Assembly (NCBI RefSeq): GCF_037971845.1
Contig: NZ_CP150227.1
Location: forward strand, 124,001 to 188,000
Source of the DNA: Paenibacillus sp. FSL R5-0766
GTDB lineage: Bacteria; Bacillota; Bacilli; Paenibacillales; Paenibacillaceae
DNA: 64,000 bases
Reading direction: 5' to 3'
Positions within the stretch are counted from its first letter, which is position 1. The number at the start of each line of letters is the position of its first letter. The notes under the pieces were generated by a model. That model was not told where the DNA came from and did no database searches. It saw only the letters and a list, made by a program, of their open reading frames with translations. This document shows positions 22,896 through 33,335 of this stretch, piece after piece. The position numbers and the translations under genes are program-made.

Positions 22896-24089
22896 ATGAA
22901 GCTCATACCTGATCTAAAACAGCAAATTGAAGTCATTATTGGCACAACTTTGGACGAATATGAAATTACAATAGAAGAATGGATGCAATCCGTGGAAAAT
23001 CTGATTGGTCATCATGAGAATTCAGAGACCTTTAGTGATGAAGTTGAGCGTCGGGAGTTATCTGACCAATCTACATCTCCAAGTTCATCCGATGTGATCA
23101 GTTTGAATACGGGAGAGCGTATATTTTTTAAGGTTCGAATGATTGAGAAAGAAGAGACCGTTGTATGTTGGGGATGCGCTGCAAGATCTATTACCTTGGA
23201 AACACGACAATTGATCGAGCTTGTAATCCGTACTAACACGGCTCTACCCGATGAGGCACAACCTGTTGTATATGAGAATGATAGGGAGCAGTATTTGACT
23301 GAATTGGGTCTCTGGCTTAAAGAGCAGATCGAAGAACCAAACAAGCAGAAATCTGAAGCGGTTCCTGATCGCTTTGTGGCGCCTGCAGGATTAAATGCTG
23401 AGAAGATTCTCTTCTTGCTGCAAGGAGATACACCGGATGCACATCGTTTGCGGTCCAAGGAACTCAACAAGTTGCTTGAGAGTTACTTTGGCGAGGAGAT
23501 TGTCTTGATTCCTTTGGGGGAGCAAGAGTGGATTTTCATGGGTGATAAAGAAATTGTTACAGAAGAAGCCGAGGAAGATACAACGGAAGCCAAAAAGGAT
23601 TCACTGAACGCTTTTTGTTTGGGGTTGCATGAATTGGTTGCCAGTGAGTGGGCTGGGGTCTTCCATCTGTCTGCATCTCTGCCATGCATCCCTGCACAAC
23701 AACTTGTATCGGTCACAACTCTTCTTAAAGAAAGTGTTCACTTGGGGAGAGCATTCCATGTTACGCAGCATATTCATCTCCCATGGGATCTGCATCTGGA
23801 GCGGTTGGTAGCGAGCATTCCAGATGACCAACGTACACGTTTTATACAAGAAACAGGCAAAGACACGTTAATCTTCAATGACAGTGAGACACTTGCTACG
23901 CTGGAGACTTTTTTTAGCCTGGACTGTAATGTCAGCGAGACAGCGAAACGACTTTTCATTCATCGTAATACGTTGGTATACCGTCTGGATAAGATCAAAC
24001 AGGAGATTGGCTATGATGTGAGGCACTTTGAAAGTGCTGTTCTAGTGCAGTTTTTACTACTAATGTACAAAGTGACGAAAAAGCATTGA
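22896..24089 (+). CDS. PucR/CdaR-type transcriptional regulator
   Basis: Predicted DNA-binding regulator of about 397 residues. The C-terminal 60 residues form a PucR-type helix-turn-helix (LATLETFFSLDCNVSETAKRL, then HRNTLVYRLDKIKQEIGYDVR), a fold seen in PucR, CdaR and similar activators. The central part resembles the GGDEF-like region of that family but has no recognisable ligand motif. No membrane segment is present. An in-frame ATG lies at 22872 and another at 22896 (MKLIPDLKQQ). Neither has a strong ribosome binding site, though GTGGTGA lies upstream of the second. The next gene, 103 bases on, is an MsmX-type ATPase, so control of sugar import is possible but unproven. Confidence 0.75.
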   Translation: MKLIPDLKQQIEVIIGTTLDEYEITIEEWMQSVENLIGHHENSETFSDEVERRELSDQSTSPSSSDVISLNTGERIFFKVRMIEKEETVVCWGCAARSITLETRQLIELVIRTNTALPDEAQPVVYENDREQYLTELGLWLKEQIEEPNKQKSEAVPDRFVAPAGLNAEKILFLLQGDTPDAHRLRSKELNKLLESYFGEEIVLIPLGEQEWIFMGDKEIVTEEAEEDTTEAKKDSLNAFCLGLHELVASEWAGVFHLSASLPCIPAQQLVSVTTLLKESVHLGRAFHVTQHIHLPWDLHLERLVASIPDDQRTRFIQETGKDTLIFNDSETLATLETFFSLDCNVSETAKRLFIHRNTLVYRLDKIKQEIGYDVRHFESAVLVQFLLLMYKVTKKH

Positions 24090-24192
24090 TATTTTTGTGC
24101 AGTTTGCGAATAGTCAAACCTCACGTAGATAGGGTATTATAAAAATACAAATTGTATTCGATTACAAAATGATCTCTGAGGAGGCAACAATC

Positions 24193-25320
24193 ATGGCTGG
24201 AGTACGTTTAGAGCATATTTTCAAAAAATACCCGGGTTCTGATAAAGCAACTGTAGTTGACATTAACCTGGACATTAAAGATAAAGAATTTCTGGTACTG
24301 GTAGGTCCGTCCGGTTGTGGTAAATCAACAACACTTCGTATGATCGCAGGCCTTGAGGAAATTTCTGAAGGTAAACTCTATATCGGTGACCGTGTCGTTA
24401 ATGATGTTGCACCTAAAGACCGCGATATCGCGATGGTATTCCAATCCTATGCCTTGTATCCGCATATGAGCGTATATCAAAACATGGCGTTTGGTTTGAA
24501 ATTGCGTAAGGTTAAAAAAGATGAGATCGACAAACGTGTACGTGAAGCAGCTAAAATCCTGGATATCGAGCATTTGCTTGAGCGTAAACCTAAGGCATTG
24601 TCCGGTGGTCAACGTCAACGTGTCGCTTTGGGACGTGCGATTGTCCGTGATCCACAAGTGTTCTTGATGGATGAGCCTCTCTCCAACTTGGATGCCAAAC
24701 TGCGTGGTCAAATGCGTGCAGAGATCACTAAACTTGCGAAACGTTTGGAAACAACTGTTATCTACGTAACGCATGACCAGATCGAAGCGATGACGATGGG
24801 TGATCGGATCGTTGTTATGAAGGATGGTATCATCCAACAAGCAGCTTCTCCGGAAGAGTTGTATAACCTGCCGGCTAACCTGTTCGTAGCTGGTTTCATC
24901 GGTTCCCCGACAATGAACTTTATCTCGGGTAAACTCGCTGAGCAAGGTACTAGCATGCATTTCATAGCTCCTGGTGTGGATGTTGAAATCCCGCAAGGTA
25001 AAGCACAAGTGCTGAAATCTAGAGGATACATTGGCAAAGAAGTGATTCTGGGTGTTCGTCCAGAAGACATTCACGAAGAGCCAGTATTCCTGGAAGCATC
25101 CCCGAACTCTGTATTCTCTACACACGTAGATGTTACAGAGAACCTGGGTCACGAAATGCTCCTCTACTTGAGCGGTGTTGGTAATGATACAACGATCGCA
25201 CGTGTAGACGGACGTTCTAACACTCGTGATGGTTCCACAGTTAAAATGGCCATTGACATGAACAAGGTTCATATCTTTGACAAAGAGACTGAAGTGAACG
25301 TACTTCTTCAAGACAAATAA
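24193..25320 (+). CDS. msmX: Sugar ABC transporter ATP-binding protein, MsmX/UgpC type
   Basis: Cytoplasmic ATPase that powers carbohydrate importers. In B. subtilis MsmX serves several transporters that lack their own ATPase. Over 375 residues: Walker A GPSGCGKST (38-46), Q-loop VFQSYALYPHMSV, signature LSGGQRQRVALGRA (from about 136), Walker B VFLMDEPLSNLDAKLR, H-loop YVTHDQIEAMTMGDRI, then the C-terminal TOBE/OB regulatory domain (ILGVRPEDIHEE). The ATG at 24193 follows GAGGAGG; an ATG at 24169 precedes that site. No permease lies next to it, which fits a shared ATPase. The sugar importer at 41-44.7 kb has no ATPase gene and is a natural partner by inference. Confidence 0.9.
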   Translation: MAGVRLEHIFKKYPGSDKATVVDINLDIKDKEFLVLVGPSGCGKSTTLRMIAGLEEISEGKLYIGDRVVNDVAPKDRDIAMVFQSYALYPHMSVYQNMAFGLKLRKVKKDEIDKRVREAAKILDIEHLLERKPKALSGGQRQRVALGRAIVRDPQVFLMDEPLSNLDAKLRGQMRAEITKLAKRLETTVIYVTHDQIEAMTMGDRIVVMKDGIIQQAASPEELYNLPANLFVAGFIGSPTMNFISGKLAEQGTSMHFIAPGVDVEIPQGKAQVLKSRGYIGKEVILGVRPEDIHEEPVFLEASPNSVFSTHVDVTENLGHEMLLYLSGVGNDTTIARVDGRSNTRDGSTVKMAIDMNKVHIFDKETEVNVLLQDK

Positions 25321-25380
25321 TACTTGGATTCCTCGGTGACGAGGGAACCTGACAGTTAATGCAATTATACATTGTAATGA

Positions 25381-25415
25381 GAGCCCCTTCCGTTATTGCT
25401 GGAAGGGGCTCTTTT
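25381..25415 (+). terminator. Terminator after msmX
   Basis: GAGCCCCTTCC (25381-25391) pairs perfectly with GGAAGGGGCTC (25401-25411), followed by four T. Confidence 0.9.
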
Positions 25416-25740
25416 AAGATTATTGGAACTGTAAGTTTCGGCGGGGCCTGAAGGATTAATAATCGCAAGAAAAACAGCACTGAACTATGAATGTAGTATC
25501 CTAGAATGTGCTTCGATCAGAAGACTTTTCTTACTTATGGTTGTAGGAGGCTGCGATTGCATTCATCCCGGAATTCATTTAAGATTATTTGAAGGTCTGT
25601 CTTCTCATATATTTGAGAGAATCGACTGTTGGAAGGGTATACAGTCTGTACCCCATGTTGTGAATGCGCTAATAATGGAAATAACTGATACACGATCTGA
25701 TGTACATAGAGGGACAGCTAATGCTGAAAGGAAGAGACAA

Positions 25741-26679
25741 ATGGCGAAAAAAGTGAAAGTATCTGAACTGGTGCAGCAATTTCAGTTGGAGGTTGTTTCT
25801 GGATCTCACGGATTGAAAAGAGTCATTACGGTAGATGACTTGAACCGTCCTGGTCTGGAAATGGCCGGTTATTTTGAATACCATCCACAAGAACGGGTAC
25901 AGCTACTCGGAAGAACGGAGTTAGCTTTCTTTGCAATGTTACCTGAGCAAGAGCGGCGCGATCGTATGCAACGTCTTTGTACGGAAGAGACGCCTTGTAT
26001 CGTTGTCACGCGTGGATTGGAAGTTCCACAAGAGTTGATTGATATCAGTGAAGAACAGAATCTGGCTGTACTTCGCAGCAATATGGCAACAACGATTCTA
26101 TCCAGCCGGATTACAGGATTCCTGGAGAAGAAACTGGCACCAACAGCAACCATTCACGGTGTACTTTGTGATGTCTATGGCGTAGGTATGCTGATCACAG
26201 GTAGCAGCGGTATTGGTAAGAGTGAAACAGCGCTTGAACTGGTGAAACGTGGACACCGACTGATTGCCGATGATGCGGTAGAAATCCGCCAAACGTCAGA
26301 TTTTCAGCTGCACGGTACTGCACCTGAATTGATCCGCCACTTGCTCGAAATTCGAGGTGTCGGTATTATCAACGTCATGACATTGTTCGGAGCTGGTGCG
26401 GTTCGGAATAACAAACGGATTACCTTGGTTGTACGTCTGGAAGCATGGCAGCAAGATAAACAATATGATCGTCTGGGTCTGGATGAAGAGACTACACGTA
26501 TCATTGATACCGATGTGCCTCTGGTTACGATCCCTGTTCGTCCGGGACGGAACTTGGCGGTTATTATTGAAGTGGCAGGTATGAACTATCGTCTGAAACA
26601 GATGGGTCTGAATGCTGCACTGCAATTCACGAACAAGCTGACAGCAACCATCTCGGAAGATATGGAAGACATGGATTAA
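25741..26679 (+). CDS. hprK: HPr kinase/phosphorylase
   Basis: Bifunctional enzyme that phosphorylates Ser46 of HPr and Crh when glycolytic intermediates are high and dephosphorylates it otherwise, so it sets CcpA-dependent carbon catabolite repression. The ATG at 25741 follows AAAGGAAG and gives 312 residues ([18 protein letters not shown]). Visible motifs are [20 protein letters not shown], Walker A GSSGIGKS at residues 154-161, the ADDAVEIR metal-binding region and the HprK signature around [18 protein letters not shown]. The frame is open upstream to 25537 but without family similarity. It starts the hprK-lgt-ppaX-acyltransferase string known from Bacillus. Confidence 0.96.
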   Translation: MAKKVKVSELVQQFQLEVVSGSHGLKRVITVDDLNRPGLEMAGYFEYHPQERVQLLGRTELAFFAMLPEQERRDRMQRLCTEETPCIVVTRGLEVPQELIDISEEQNLAVLRSNMATTILSSRITGFLEKKLAPTATIHGVLCDVYGVGMLITGSSGIGKSETALELVKRGHRLIADDAVEIRQTSDFQLHGTAPELIRHLLEIRGVGIINVMTLFGAGAVRNNKRITLVVRLEAWQQDKQYDRLGLDEETTRIIDTDVPLVTIPVRPGRNLAVIIEVAGMNYRLKQMGLNAALQFTNKLTATISEDMEDMD

Positions 26680-26799
26680 GAAATATTTTATACAAGGACA
26701 TGCTGATAAATGGTTGACATGTACTGCTCTCTTAAGGCGCAGGGTATGCCAACCATTCGTCATGCGTGCGATTGATTGAATAAATAGGAGTGTGAATGA

Positions 26800-27825
26800 A
26801 TGGATACATTATTACTGTTGAACCCGATTGCTTTCTCTATTGGAGCGTTAAAGGTTCACTGGTACGGGCTTATTCTTGGTGCCGCTGCACTTATAGGACT
26901 GCTGCTCGTGATCCGGGAGGGCAAACGATACAATATTCCACAGGAAGTGTTCATGGACATGGTCTTGCTGGGCGTGCCTTCTGCCATCATTGGTGCCCGC
27001 ATCTACTACGTAGCATTTAAGTGGGAAGATTATAAGGATAATTTTTGGGATGTCTTTAAAATATGGAATGGCGGTATAGCCATTTATGGTGCCCTTATTG
27101 GGGCAATCATCTGTGCGGTTATTTTCTTCCGTCGTAAAGGGTATAATTTCTGGCGTATGGCCGATATCTGTGCGCCTGGACTGCTCGTTGGACAGTTGAT
27201 CGGACGCTGGGGGAACTTTGTAAACCAGGAAGCCTACGGCGGTCCCGTAGAAGAATCATTTTTGAGAGACAAGCTTCATCTGCCGGACTTTATTGTGAAT
27301 CAAATGAACGTAGACGGGGTATTCCACCATCCTGCGTTTTTGTATGAATCGATGTGGAGTCTCGTTGGTCTGGTCTTGTTGCTGGTTCTGCGTCGTCAGA
27401 AGTTTCTGCGTTCAGCTGAATTGTTCATGTCTTATTTCATCTGGTACTCTATCGGTCGTTTCTTCATTGAAGCTCTACGTACGGACAGTCTTGGCTTCCA
27501 AGCTCCGCAATGGGTCGCTTCATTAGTGAACGGGCTATGGTCTCCAATGACTGCAATGGGCTTTGAACAAGGATATCTTGATCCTGCTTACGGTAACGTA
27601 AGAATCTCACAACTACTCGCGATTGGCATCATTATTGTTGCTGTTGTATTCATTGTGGTGAGAAGAGTGACAGGTAAAGCAGATGTTCGTTATAGTGATC
27701 CGATTGTATCGTCCAAAGTTACCTCAGATGATATGGAGCATACGGGAACAGTTGCTGGTAAAGAGAGTAAGTTAACACCTCCAGACAAAGATGAATCCAA
27801 GCAAGTTGATGATAAAAAGGAGTAA
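26800..27825 (+). CDS. lgt: Prolipoprotein diacylglyceryl transferase
   Basis: Membrane enzyme that adds diacylglycerol from phosphatidylglycerol to the lipobox cysteine of prolipoproteins. The 341 residues carry about seven hydrophobic segments and the family signature GRWGNFVNQEAYGGPV, with the HPAFLYES motif and the conserved GRFFIEALRTDSL region. The C-terminal 50 or so residues (after VVRRVTGKADVRY) are a charged cytoplasmic extension. AATAGGAG precedes the ATG. It lies between hprK and ppaX; a substrate lipoprotein is encoded at 41.1 kb. Confidence 0.96.
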   Translation: MDTLLLLNPIAFSIGALKVHWYGLILGAAALIGLLLVIREGKRYNIPQEVFMDMVLLGVPSAIIGARIYYVAFKWEDYKDNFWDVFKIWNGGIAIYGALIGAIICAVIFFRRKGYNFWRMADICAPGLLVGQLIGRWGNFVNQEAYGGPVEESFLRDKLHLPDFIVNQMNVDGVFHHPAFLYESMWSLVGLVLLLVLRRQKFLRSAELFMSYFIWYSIGRFFIEALRTDSLGFQAPQWVASLVNGLWSPMTAMGFEQGYLDPAYGNVRISQLLAIGIIIVAVVFIVVRRVTGKADVRYSDPIVSSKVTSDDMEHTGTVAGKESKLTPPDKDESKQVDDKKE

Positions 27826-27831
27826 TGCAAC

Positions 27832-28488
27832 ATGATTGACACGGTATTGTTTGATCTGGACGGAACGATTATTGATACCAATGAGTTGATTATCAGCTCA
27901 TTCCAGCATGTTATGGGAGGATGGGAGCATTCAGCTCCATGGACTCGGGAACAGATCATTCCACATATGGGTGGCACACTGGAGCAGCAAATGCGTACCT
28001 TCTCTGGCCAGGAGGAAGTCTCCGAGTACGTGAAAGGTTACCGTGCCTATAATGATATCCATCATGAAGCGATGGTTAGACCTTTTCCACATGTTATTGA
28101 GGTAGTAGAGGCGCTGCATCAGGCAGGCATTGTGATGGGTGTAGTCACAACCAAAATTCGTCCATCTACATTAAAGGTGCTGGAACGTTTTGACCTACTG
28201 AAATATATGAAGACAATTGTAACAGTGACCGATGTGACGAATCCAAAGCCGCACGCTGAACCGGTACTGAAGGCGATGACGGAACTGGGTGCAGATCCTG
28301 CCAAAACGTTAATGGTGGGTGACAGTCCAGTGGATATCCAATCGGCACAAAATGCGGGTGCTCTATCGGCGGGGGTTGCATGGTCTCTTAAAGGAGAAAC
28401 GATCCTGAACGGATATGGACCCGATCATATGTTGCACGACATGAGAGACTTGTTGAAACTCATCCGTATTGAAACGGGACGTTCATGA
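27832..28488 (+). CDS. ppaX: Pyrophosphatase PpaX (HAD superfamily)
   Basis: Hydrolyses the pyrophosphate that HPr kinase/phosphorylase releases when it dephosphorylates HPr(Ser-P). The 218 residues have HAD motif I ([13 protein letters not shown], Asp8 and Asp10), motif II Thr in [10 protein letters not shown], the motif III Lys region ([13 protein letters not shown]) and motif [13 protein letters not shown]. It starts six bases after lgt with AAAGGAG and overlaps the next gene by four bases. The genetic link to hprK supports this specific name over a generic phosphoglycolate phosphatase. Confidence 0.92.
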   Translation: MIDTVLFDLDGTIIDTNELIISSFQHVMGGWEHSAPWTREQIIPHMGGTLEQQMRTFSGQEEVSEYVKGYRAYNDIHHEAMVRPFPHVIEVVEALHQAGIVMGVVTTKIRPSTLKVLERFDLLKYMKTIVTVTDVTNPKPHAEPVLKAMTELGADPAKTLMVGDSPVDIQSAQNAGALSAGVAWSLKGETILNGYGPDHMLHDMRDLLKLIRIETGRS

Positions 28489-29027
28489 GAAAAGTAACCC
28501 GCTATCCGGTAGAGGACCAGAATGCACTTTGGCATATCTACAAGACAGTGAGTCCGTGGAAGGGCGTTCGTAATTTTATCTGGATCCAGTTGTCACGCTA
28601 TTGTCCGATCCTATCGGTGAAGAACTGGATTTACCGCCGAATGCTCGGTATGAAAGTGGGAAAACACACGGCCTTTGGCCTGATGGTGATGGTGGATGTG
28701 TTTTTTCCGGAGAAAATAACGGTTGGCGAAAACTCGGTCATTGGTTACAACACAACGATTCTCGCTCATGAGTATCTCATTAAGGAGTACAGGCTCGGTG
28801 AGGTGATTATCGGGGAAAATGTACTGATTGGTGCTAACACAACGATTCTTCCCGGGGTAACCATAGGAGATGGAGCCGTTGTGGCTGCTGGAGCTGTCGT
28901 ACATAAGGATGTTCCACCAGGAGCTTTTGTTGGAGGCAATCCACTGCGTGATTTATCCCGCGCGGCAGCTTCTACGGAAGAAACTGTCTTTAACACGGAT
29001 GATTCTTCTCAGGGTAGTGTGCATTGA
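28485..29027 (+). CDS. Acyltransferase with left-handed beta-helix repeats (YvoF-like)
   Basis: Hexapeptide-repeat (LbH) transferase of 180 residues, probably an O-acetyltransferase acting on a sugar or polymer. The repeats are clear in the second half ([36 protein letters not shown], then [20 protein letters not shown]). The N-terminal 60 residues contain a weakly hydrophobic patch but no signal peptide. Its ATG overlaps the ppaX stop (ATGA), so the two are translationally coupled. It matches the position of B. subtilis yvoF before hisZ. The acceptor is unknown. Confidence 0.88.
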   Translation: MRKVTRYPVEDQNALWHIYKTVSPWKGVRNFIWIQLSRYCPILSVKNWIYRRMLGMKVGKHTAFGLMVMVDVFFPEKITVGENSVIGYNTTILAHEYLIKEYRLGEVIIGENVLIGANTTILPGVTIGDGAVVAAGAVVHKDVPPGAFVGGNPLRDLSRAAASTEETVFNTDDSSQGSVH

Positions 29028-29417
29028 GTCAATAAAGTAATGAATGAAGATGGGTTGAAGTAAAAAGCTGCTTATGGCAGCTTTTTTCGTATATAAATAC
29101 CGATTGGGAAGCGTAACAGTGTGTATATAAAACGATATGTTGTTCCAAGGGCAATCAAGCTTTGGTATTGTTGACGGTAGTGCGGATTTCATGTTATCAT
29201 ATCCCATATCCTTTAGTTTATTAGCACTTTACCATGTGAAAGTATTATTGGAGAAATGAAGCATGATAAAGATTGAACTAAACCAATAGTTTGAAGGCTT
29301 ATGCGATATACTGTGATTCAAGATTTATAAGATAGAATGGGGATTTACACTACATAAATCCTGTTGAAATAGAACGAGTGCAACTCTTAAACTACTGACT
29401 CGGGGTGAATATTACCA
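29028..29417 (+). other. Intergenic region before the his operon
   Basis: About 390 bases without a gene. It contains the terminator at 29062-29087 and then AT-rich sequence. I found no T-box specifier or antiterminator motif and no obvious histidine leader peptide. Possible -10 elements (TATACT 29307-29312, TAGAAT 29333-29338) lack well-spaced -35 partners, so the his promoter is not assigned. Confidence 0.4.
29062..29087 (+). terminator. Terminator after the hprK operon
   Basis: AAAAAGCTGC (29062-29071) pairs with GCAGCTTTTT (29077-29086), ending in a T run. Confidence 0.88.
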
Positions 29418-30617
29418 ATGTCCAAACCAAAAGGTTTTGAAAAACCGACCGGATTCCGCGACTATACACCACATGTAGTATCCAAGCTGCGGACGATTGA
29501 ACGCAATGTACTGGAATGTATGGAACGCTGGGGTTACCGTCAGATCATTACACCAACGATTGAATATTACGATACGGTCGGTGTAGCAAGCTCTACATCA
29601 GATCGTAAATTGTTTAAATTGCTAAACAGCCGGGGAACCACGCTGGTGCTCAGATCGGATCTAACGGCTCCGATTGCACGTGTAGTCTCATCCATGCTCA
29701 AAGATGAGCAGTTGCCGCTGCGTTTATCCTATCATGCGAATGTATTCCGTTCTATTGAAGAGGAAGCTGGGCGTGAGGCTGAATTTTTCCAGACGGGTGT
29801 GGAGCTGGTTGGAGACGACTCACCTGAGGCGGATGCAGAAGTTGTTGCGCTTGCGATTGCCTCTTTGCAGGCAGCGGGTGTGTCTTCTTTTAAAATAGCG
29901 ATGGGCCATATGGGATTCCTGAACGGATTACTGGAGGAAGTGATTCCAGGCCAGACAGCGGAGCAGGAGCAATTGAAGGAAGGGCTGCTCGGACGTGATT
30001 ATGTCGGCTATCGCCAGTCCATTGAAGCATTGAATCTGGAGCCGAAGTTGAAAGAACAGCTTGAAGCAATTCTACGTCTGCGTGGTGGCAAGGAAGTATG
30101 CACACATGCGGTAGAGCTAAGTTCAAGTGCTGAAGCAGCAAAGTCGATTGCACATCTGTGTGCCGTATTTGAAGTGTTGGAAGCGTACGGTGTATCCGAG
30201 CATGTGCTGATTGATCTGACGATGATCGGTGATTTCTCCTATTATACGGGCATGACCTTTGAAGGGTATGCGGCAGAACTGGGCTCACCGGTATGTAGTG
30301 GCGGACGGTATGACAATCTGTTACAACAATTCGGGCGTTCGTTGCCAGCTACAGGATTTGCTTTGAAAACAAACCGGATTATTGATGGTGTTCATGGCAT
30401 TATCATTGAAGAGAAAAAACCGGTACTTATCCAATATACCCCGAAACGTCGGGCTGAGGCACTAACAGAAGCGGCAAGATTACGCAGTATGGGACAAAAT
30501 GTAGTGACACTCCTTCTTCCTGAAGATGGGGCTGGGGCAAGTGCCGTATCGGTTGAAGCAAGAACCGCTCAGGCTGAGCAGGTTATTACTTACGGATCTG
30601 AAGAAGGAGGACGCTGA
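29418..30617 (+). CDS. hisZ: ATP phosphoribosyltransferase regulatory subunit HisZ
   Basis: Histidyl-tRNA synthetase paralogue that pairs with short HisG to form the active, histidine-feedback-sensitive first enzyme of histidine synthesis. It has 399 residues with the class II synthetase fold: motif 1 region ([13 protein letters not shown]), motif 2 ([30 protein letters not shown]) and motif 3-like [18 protein letters not shown]. The C-terminal anticodon-binding domain is much reduced, as in other HisZ, so this is not a tRNA synthetase. Its stop lies one base before hisG, and GAAGGAGG inside its end serves hisG. Confidence 0.93.
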   Translation: MSKPKGFEKPTGFRDYTPHVVSKLRTIERNVLECMERWGYRQIITPTIEYYDTVGVASSTSDRKLFKLLNSRGTTLVLRSDLTAPIARVVSSMLKDEQLPLRLSYHANVFRSIEEEAGREAEFFQTGVELVGDDSPEADAEVVALAIASLQAAGVSSFKIAMGHMGFLNGLLEEVIPGQTAEQEQLKEGLLGRDYVGYRQSIEALNLEPKLKEQLEAILRLRGGKEVCTHAVELSSSAEAAKSIAHLCAVFEVLEAYGVSEHVLIDLTMIGDFSYYTGMTFEGYAAELGSPVCSGGRYDNLLQQFGRSLPATGFALKTNRIIDGVHGIIIEEKKPVLIQYTPKRRAEALTEAARLRSMGQNVVTLLLPEDGAGASAVSVEARTAQAEQVITYGSEEGGR

Positions 30618-30618
30618 G

Positions 30619-31278
30619 ATGTCGGATATTCTGAAGGTGGCCATGCCGAAGGGCCGAATCTACAAAAAAGCCTCCAAATTGTTTCGTGAAGCGGGGCTGG
30701 ATATTCCAGAAGACGTAGACGATACACGCAGATTGGTCATTGAAGTACCGGAAGCGGGAATGGAATTCATTATGGCTAAGCCAGTAGATGTTCCAACATA
30801 TGTGGAGTACGGTGTTGCCGATATCGGAATTGTTGGTAAAGACGTGCTGCTGGAGGAAGATCGGGACGTGTACGAACTGTTGAATCTGGGAATCGCTCAG
30901 TGCCGTATGTCTGTGATCGGACTTCCAGACTGGAAGCCAGGCATCCAACAACGTGTTGCAACGAAGTATCCAAGGATTGCTTCACAGTATTTCCGGGAGC
31001 AGGGGCAGCAGGTCGAGGTGATCAAGCTGAATGGTTCCATTGAGCTTGCGCCTTTGATTGGTCTGGCAGACCGGATTGTTGATCTGGTGGAGACAGGTCA
31101 GACACTGCGCGAGAACGGATTGGTGGAGATGACAAGCATTCTGGACATCACCAGCCGTCTTATCGCCAATCGGGTAAGTTATCGGATGAAAAATGCACGA
31201 ATCCAGGCTTTGTGTGATGCACTTCAGCAGGTCATACCGGCATCGAATGAGATATCGGCGGGAAGCTTTCGGGGATAA
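30619..31278 (+). CDS. hisG: ATP phosphoribosyltransferase, short form
   Basis: Joins ATP and PRPP to make phosphoribosyl-ATP, the first step of histidine synthesis. The ATG at 30619 follows GAAGGAGG and gives 219 residues, the short HisG that lacks the regulatory domain and needs HisZ. Motifs include [59 protein letters not shown] and the PRPP loop [11 protein letters not shown]. It is coupled to hisZ. The PRPP synthetase at the operon end could supply its substrate. Confidence 0.96.
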   Translation: MSDILKVAMPKGRIYKKASKLFREAGLDIPEDVDDTRRLVIEVPEAGMEFIMAKPVDVPTYVEYGVADIGIVGKDVLLEEDRDVYELLNLGIAQCRMSVIGLPDWKPGIQQRVATKYPRIASQYFREQGQQVEVIKLNGSIELAPLIGLADRIVDLVETGQTLRENGLVEMTSILDITSRLIANRVSYRMKNARIQALCDALQQVIPASNEISAGSFRG

Positions 31279-31405
31279 ATTACTGCGTTGGAAACATAGA
31301 TGAGAAACATACAAAGCAGAAGCAAAATTAAGAGTAAGAGACAAAATAAAGAAGCAAATCGGCCACATGAAGGCAGGTATTACAGAGGATGAGGAGGTTG
31401 TACGT

Positions 31406-32710
31406 ATGAAAATTGTACCTGCACGGGAGTTTGATCTGAAGCGGGAAGTGGAGTATGGTACGCCGGAGCAAAATGAAACGGTACGACGTATTGTCAGCGA
31501 CATTCGCCGTGAGGGTGATACGGCACTGCTGCGTTACACGGAGCAGCTGGACCGCACAAAGCTGACGGCCGCGGATTTGCGCGTGCCGCAAGAAGAGCTG
31601 CAGGCGGCTTATGCAGCCGTGGAGCCATCCTTTGTGACGGCGATTCGGCAAGCCGCCGCCAACATTCGTGCGTTTCACGAGAAACAGAAACGCAACTCGT
31701 GGATGGATTGGCAGCCGGACGGCAGCCTGCTGGGCCAGGTCATCCGACCGCTGAAGCGGGTCGGCGTCTATGTACCTGGCGGCAAAGCAGCGTATCCATC
31801 GTCTGTGCTGATGAATGTGATTCCGGCACAGGTGGCAGGCGTGCCGGAGATTGTTCTCGTGACGCCGCCGTCTACGAACGGTGGCGAAGGTATTAACCCG
31901 TACATCCTCGTTGCTGCTGCGGAAGCAGGCGTGAGCGAGATGTACCGGGTTGGCGGCGCTCAGGCTATCGCCGCCCTCGCTTACGGCACGGAGAGTATTG
32001 CACTGGTCGACAAGATCTGTGGACCGGGCAATATTTACGTGGCGCTCGCGAAGCGCGAGGTGTACGGTGCGGTCGATATCGACAGTATCGCCGGGCCGAG
32101 TGAGATTGTGGTGCTCGCCGATGATACGGCGAATCCGGTGTACGTCGCCGCCGACCTATTGTCGCAGGCGGAACATGACGAGATGGCATCGGCCATTCTC
32201 GTCACGAATTCGGCCACGCTGGCGGAAGCTGTGCAGGGCGAAGTGCAGCGGCAGCTTGAAGTGCTGCCGCGGCGGGATATCGCTGCTGCTTCCGTGGAGC
32301 AGTATGGCGCAATTATTGTGGTTGATTCCATTGATGAGGGAATCGACGTGGTGAACCGACTTGCACCGGAGCATCTGGAGATCATGGTGCAGGAGCCGAT
32401 GGCTTACGCTGGCCGGATCGAAAATGCCGGCGCGATTTTCCTCGGCCCGTACAGCTCGGAGCCGGTGGGGGATTATTTTGCAGGACCCAATCACATTATT
32501 CCGACCAATGGAACTGCGCGATTCAGTTCACCAGTGGACGTGGATGATTTTATCAAGAAATCGAGTCTGATCTATTATAGTAAAGAAGCGCTGCTGAAGA
32601 ACGGAGCGGCTATTATAGAGTTGGCCCGTCATGAGGGTCTTGAAGGGCATGCCCGTGCAATTGCTGTACGGTTACAACAGGAAGGAAAGGCGGAATCGGA
32701 CAATGGATAA
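31406..32710 (+). CDS. hisD: Histidinol dehydrogenase
   Basis: Oxidises L-histidinol to L-histidine in two NAD-dependent steps with a bound zinc. The ATG at 31406 is preceded by GATGAGGAGG at good spacing and gives 434 residues; an in-frame ATG at 31367 lies before this site. Family stretches seen are [60 protein letters not shown] and the zinc-site-containing [10 protein letters not shown]. The gene overlaps hisB by eight bases. The middle of the gene is distinctly GC-rich (about two thirds in 60-base samples from 31561 and 32041, against roughly 43% in a sample of hisG), unlike its neighbours. Confidence 0.96.
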   Translation: MKIVPAREFDLKREVEYGTPEQNETVRRIVSDIRREGDTALLRYTEQLDRTKLTAADLRVPQEELQAAYAAVEPSFVTAIRQAAANIRAFHEKQKRNSWMDWQPDGSLLGQVIRPLKRVGVYVPGGKAAYPSSVLMNVIPAQVAGVPEIVLVTPPSTNGGEGINPYILVAAAEAGVSEMYRVGGAQAIAALAYGTESIALVDKICGPGNIYVALAKREVYGAVDIDSIAGPSEIVVLADDTANPVYVAADLLSQAEHDEMASAILVTNSATLAEAVQGEVQRQLEVLPRRDIAAASVEQYGAIIVVDSIDEGIDVVNRLAPEHLEIMVQEPMAYAGRIENAGAIFLGPYSSEPVGDYFAGPNHIIPTNGTARFSSPVDVDDFIKKSSLIYYSKEALLKNGAAIIELARHEGLEGHARAIAVRLQQEGKAESDNG

Positions 32711-33332
32711 GCAAAATAATGGTGTGGAACTTGAAAACAAAGGTGCAGTGCGCCAAGCAGAGGTTGACCGCAAAACAAACGAGACCAATATCCAATTGGC
32801 CTTTAATGTAGATGGAACAGGACAATCCACGATTGAAACGGATGTACCCTTCCTGAACCATATGCTGGATCTGTTCACAAAGCACGGACAATTCGACCTG
32901 AACGTGCAGGCCCGTGGAGATATCGACATCGACGATCATCACACGGTTGAAGACATCGGAATCTGTCTGGGACAGACGTTGCGTGAAGCGTTGGGTGACA
33001 AACGCGGAATTAAGCGTTACGCCAGTGTTTTTGTACCAATGGACGAGGCACTCGCTCAGGTCATTATTGATGTGAGCAACCGACCTCACTTTGAATACCG
33101 TGCAGAATACCCTTCCCAACAGGTAGGCAGTTTCTCCACGGAGCTGGTACATGAATTCCTGTGGAAATTAGCGCTGGAAGCTCGGATTACGTTACATGTC
33201 ATTGTGCACTATGGTCAGAACACCCACCACATGATTGAAGCGATCTTTAAAGCATTGGGACGTGCACTGGATGAAGCAACGATGATTGATCCACGTGTAA
33301 CGGGTGTGCCTTCCACGAAGGGAGTGCTGTAG
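32703..33332 (+). CDS. hisB: Imidazoleglycerol-phosphate dehydratase
   Basis: Dehydrates imidazoleglycerol phosphate to imidazoleacetol phosphate with a manganese cluster. The ATG at 32703 overlaps the hisD stop in ATGGATAA. It has 209 residues with metal motifs [24 protein letters not shown] and [18 protein letters not shown]. The first 20 or so residues ([20 protein letters not shown]) are an extra polar N-terminal stretch before the conserved [14 protein letters not shown]. It is the monofunctional type, without a histidinol-phosphatase domain; that activity comes from hisJ downstream. Confidence 0.95.
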   Translation: MDKQNNGVELENKGAVRQAEVDRKTNETNIQLAFNVDGTGQSTIETDVPFLNHMLDLFTKHGQFDLNVQARGDIDIDDHHTVEDIGICLGQTLREALGDKRGIKRYASVFVPMDEALAQVIIDVSNRPHFEYRAEYPSQQVGSFSTELVHEFLWKLALEARITLHVIVHYGQNTHHMIEAIFKALGRALDEATMIDPRVTGVPSTKGVL

Positions 33333-33335
33333 ACG

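Noticed and set aside
25537..25740. N-terminal extension of HPr kinase
   Set aside because: The frame is open, but the extension has no family similarity, while AAAGGAAG before 25741 fits the canonical start.
29220..29417. T-box or histidine attenuator before hisZ
   Set aside because: No antiterminator core, no terminator hairpin next to the gene and no run of His codons were found.
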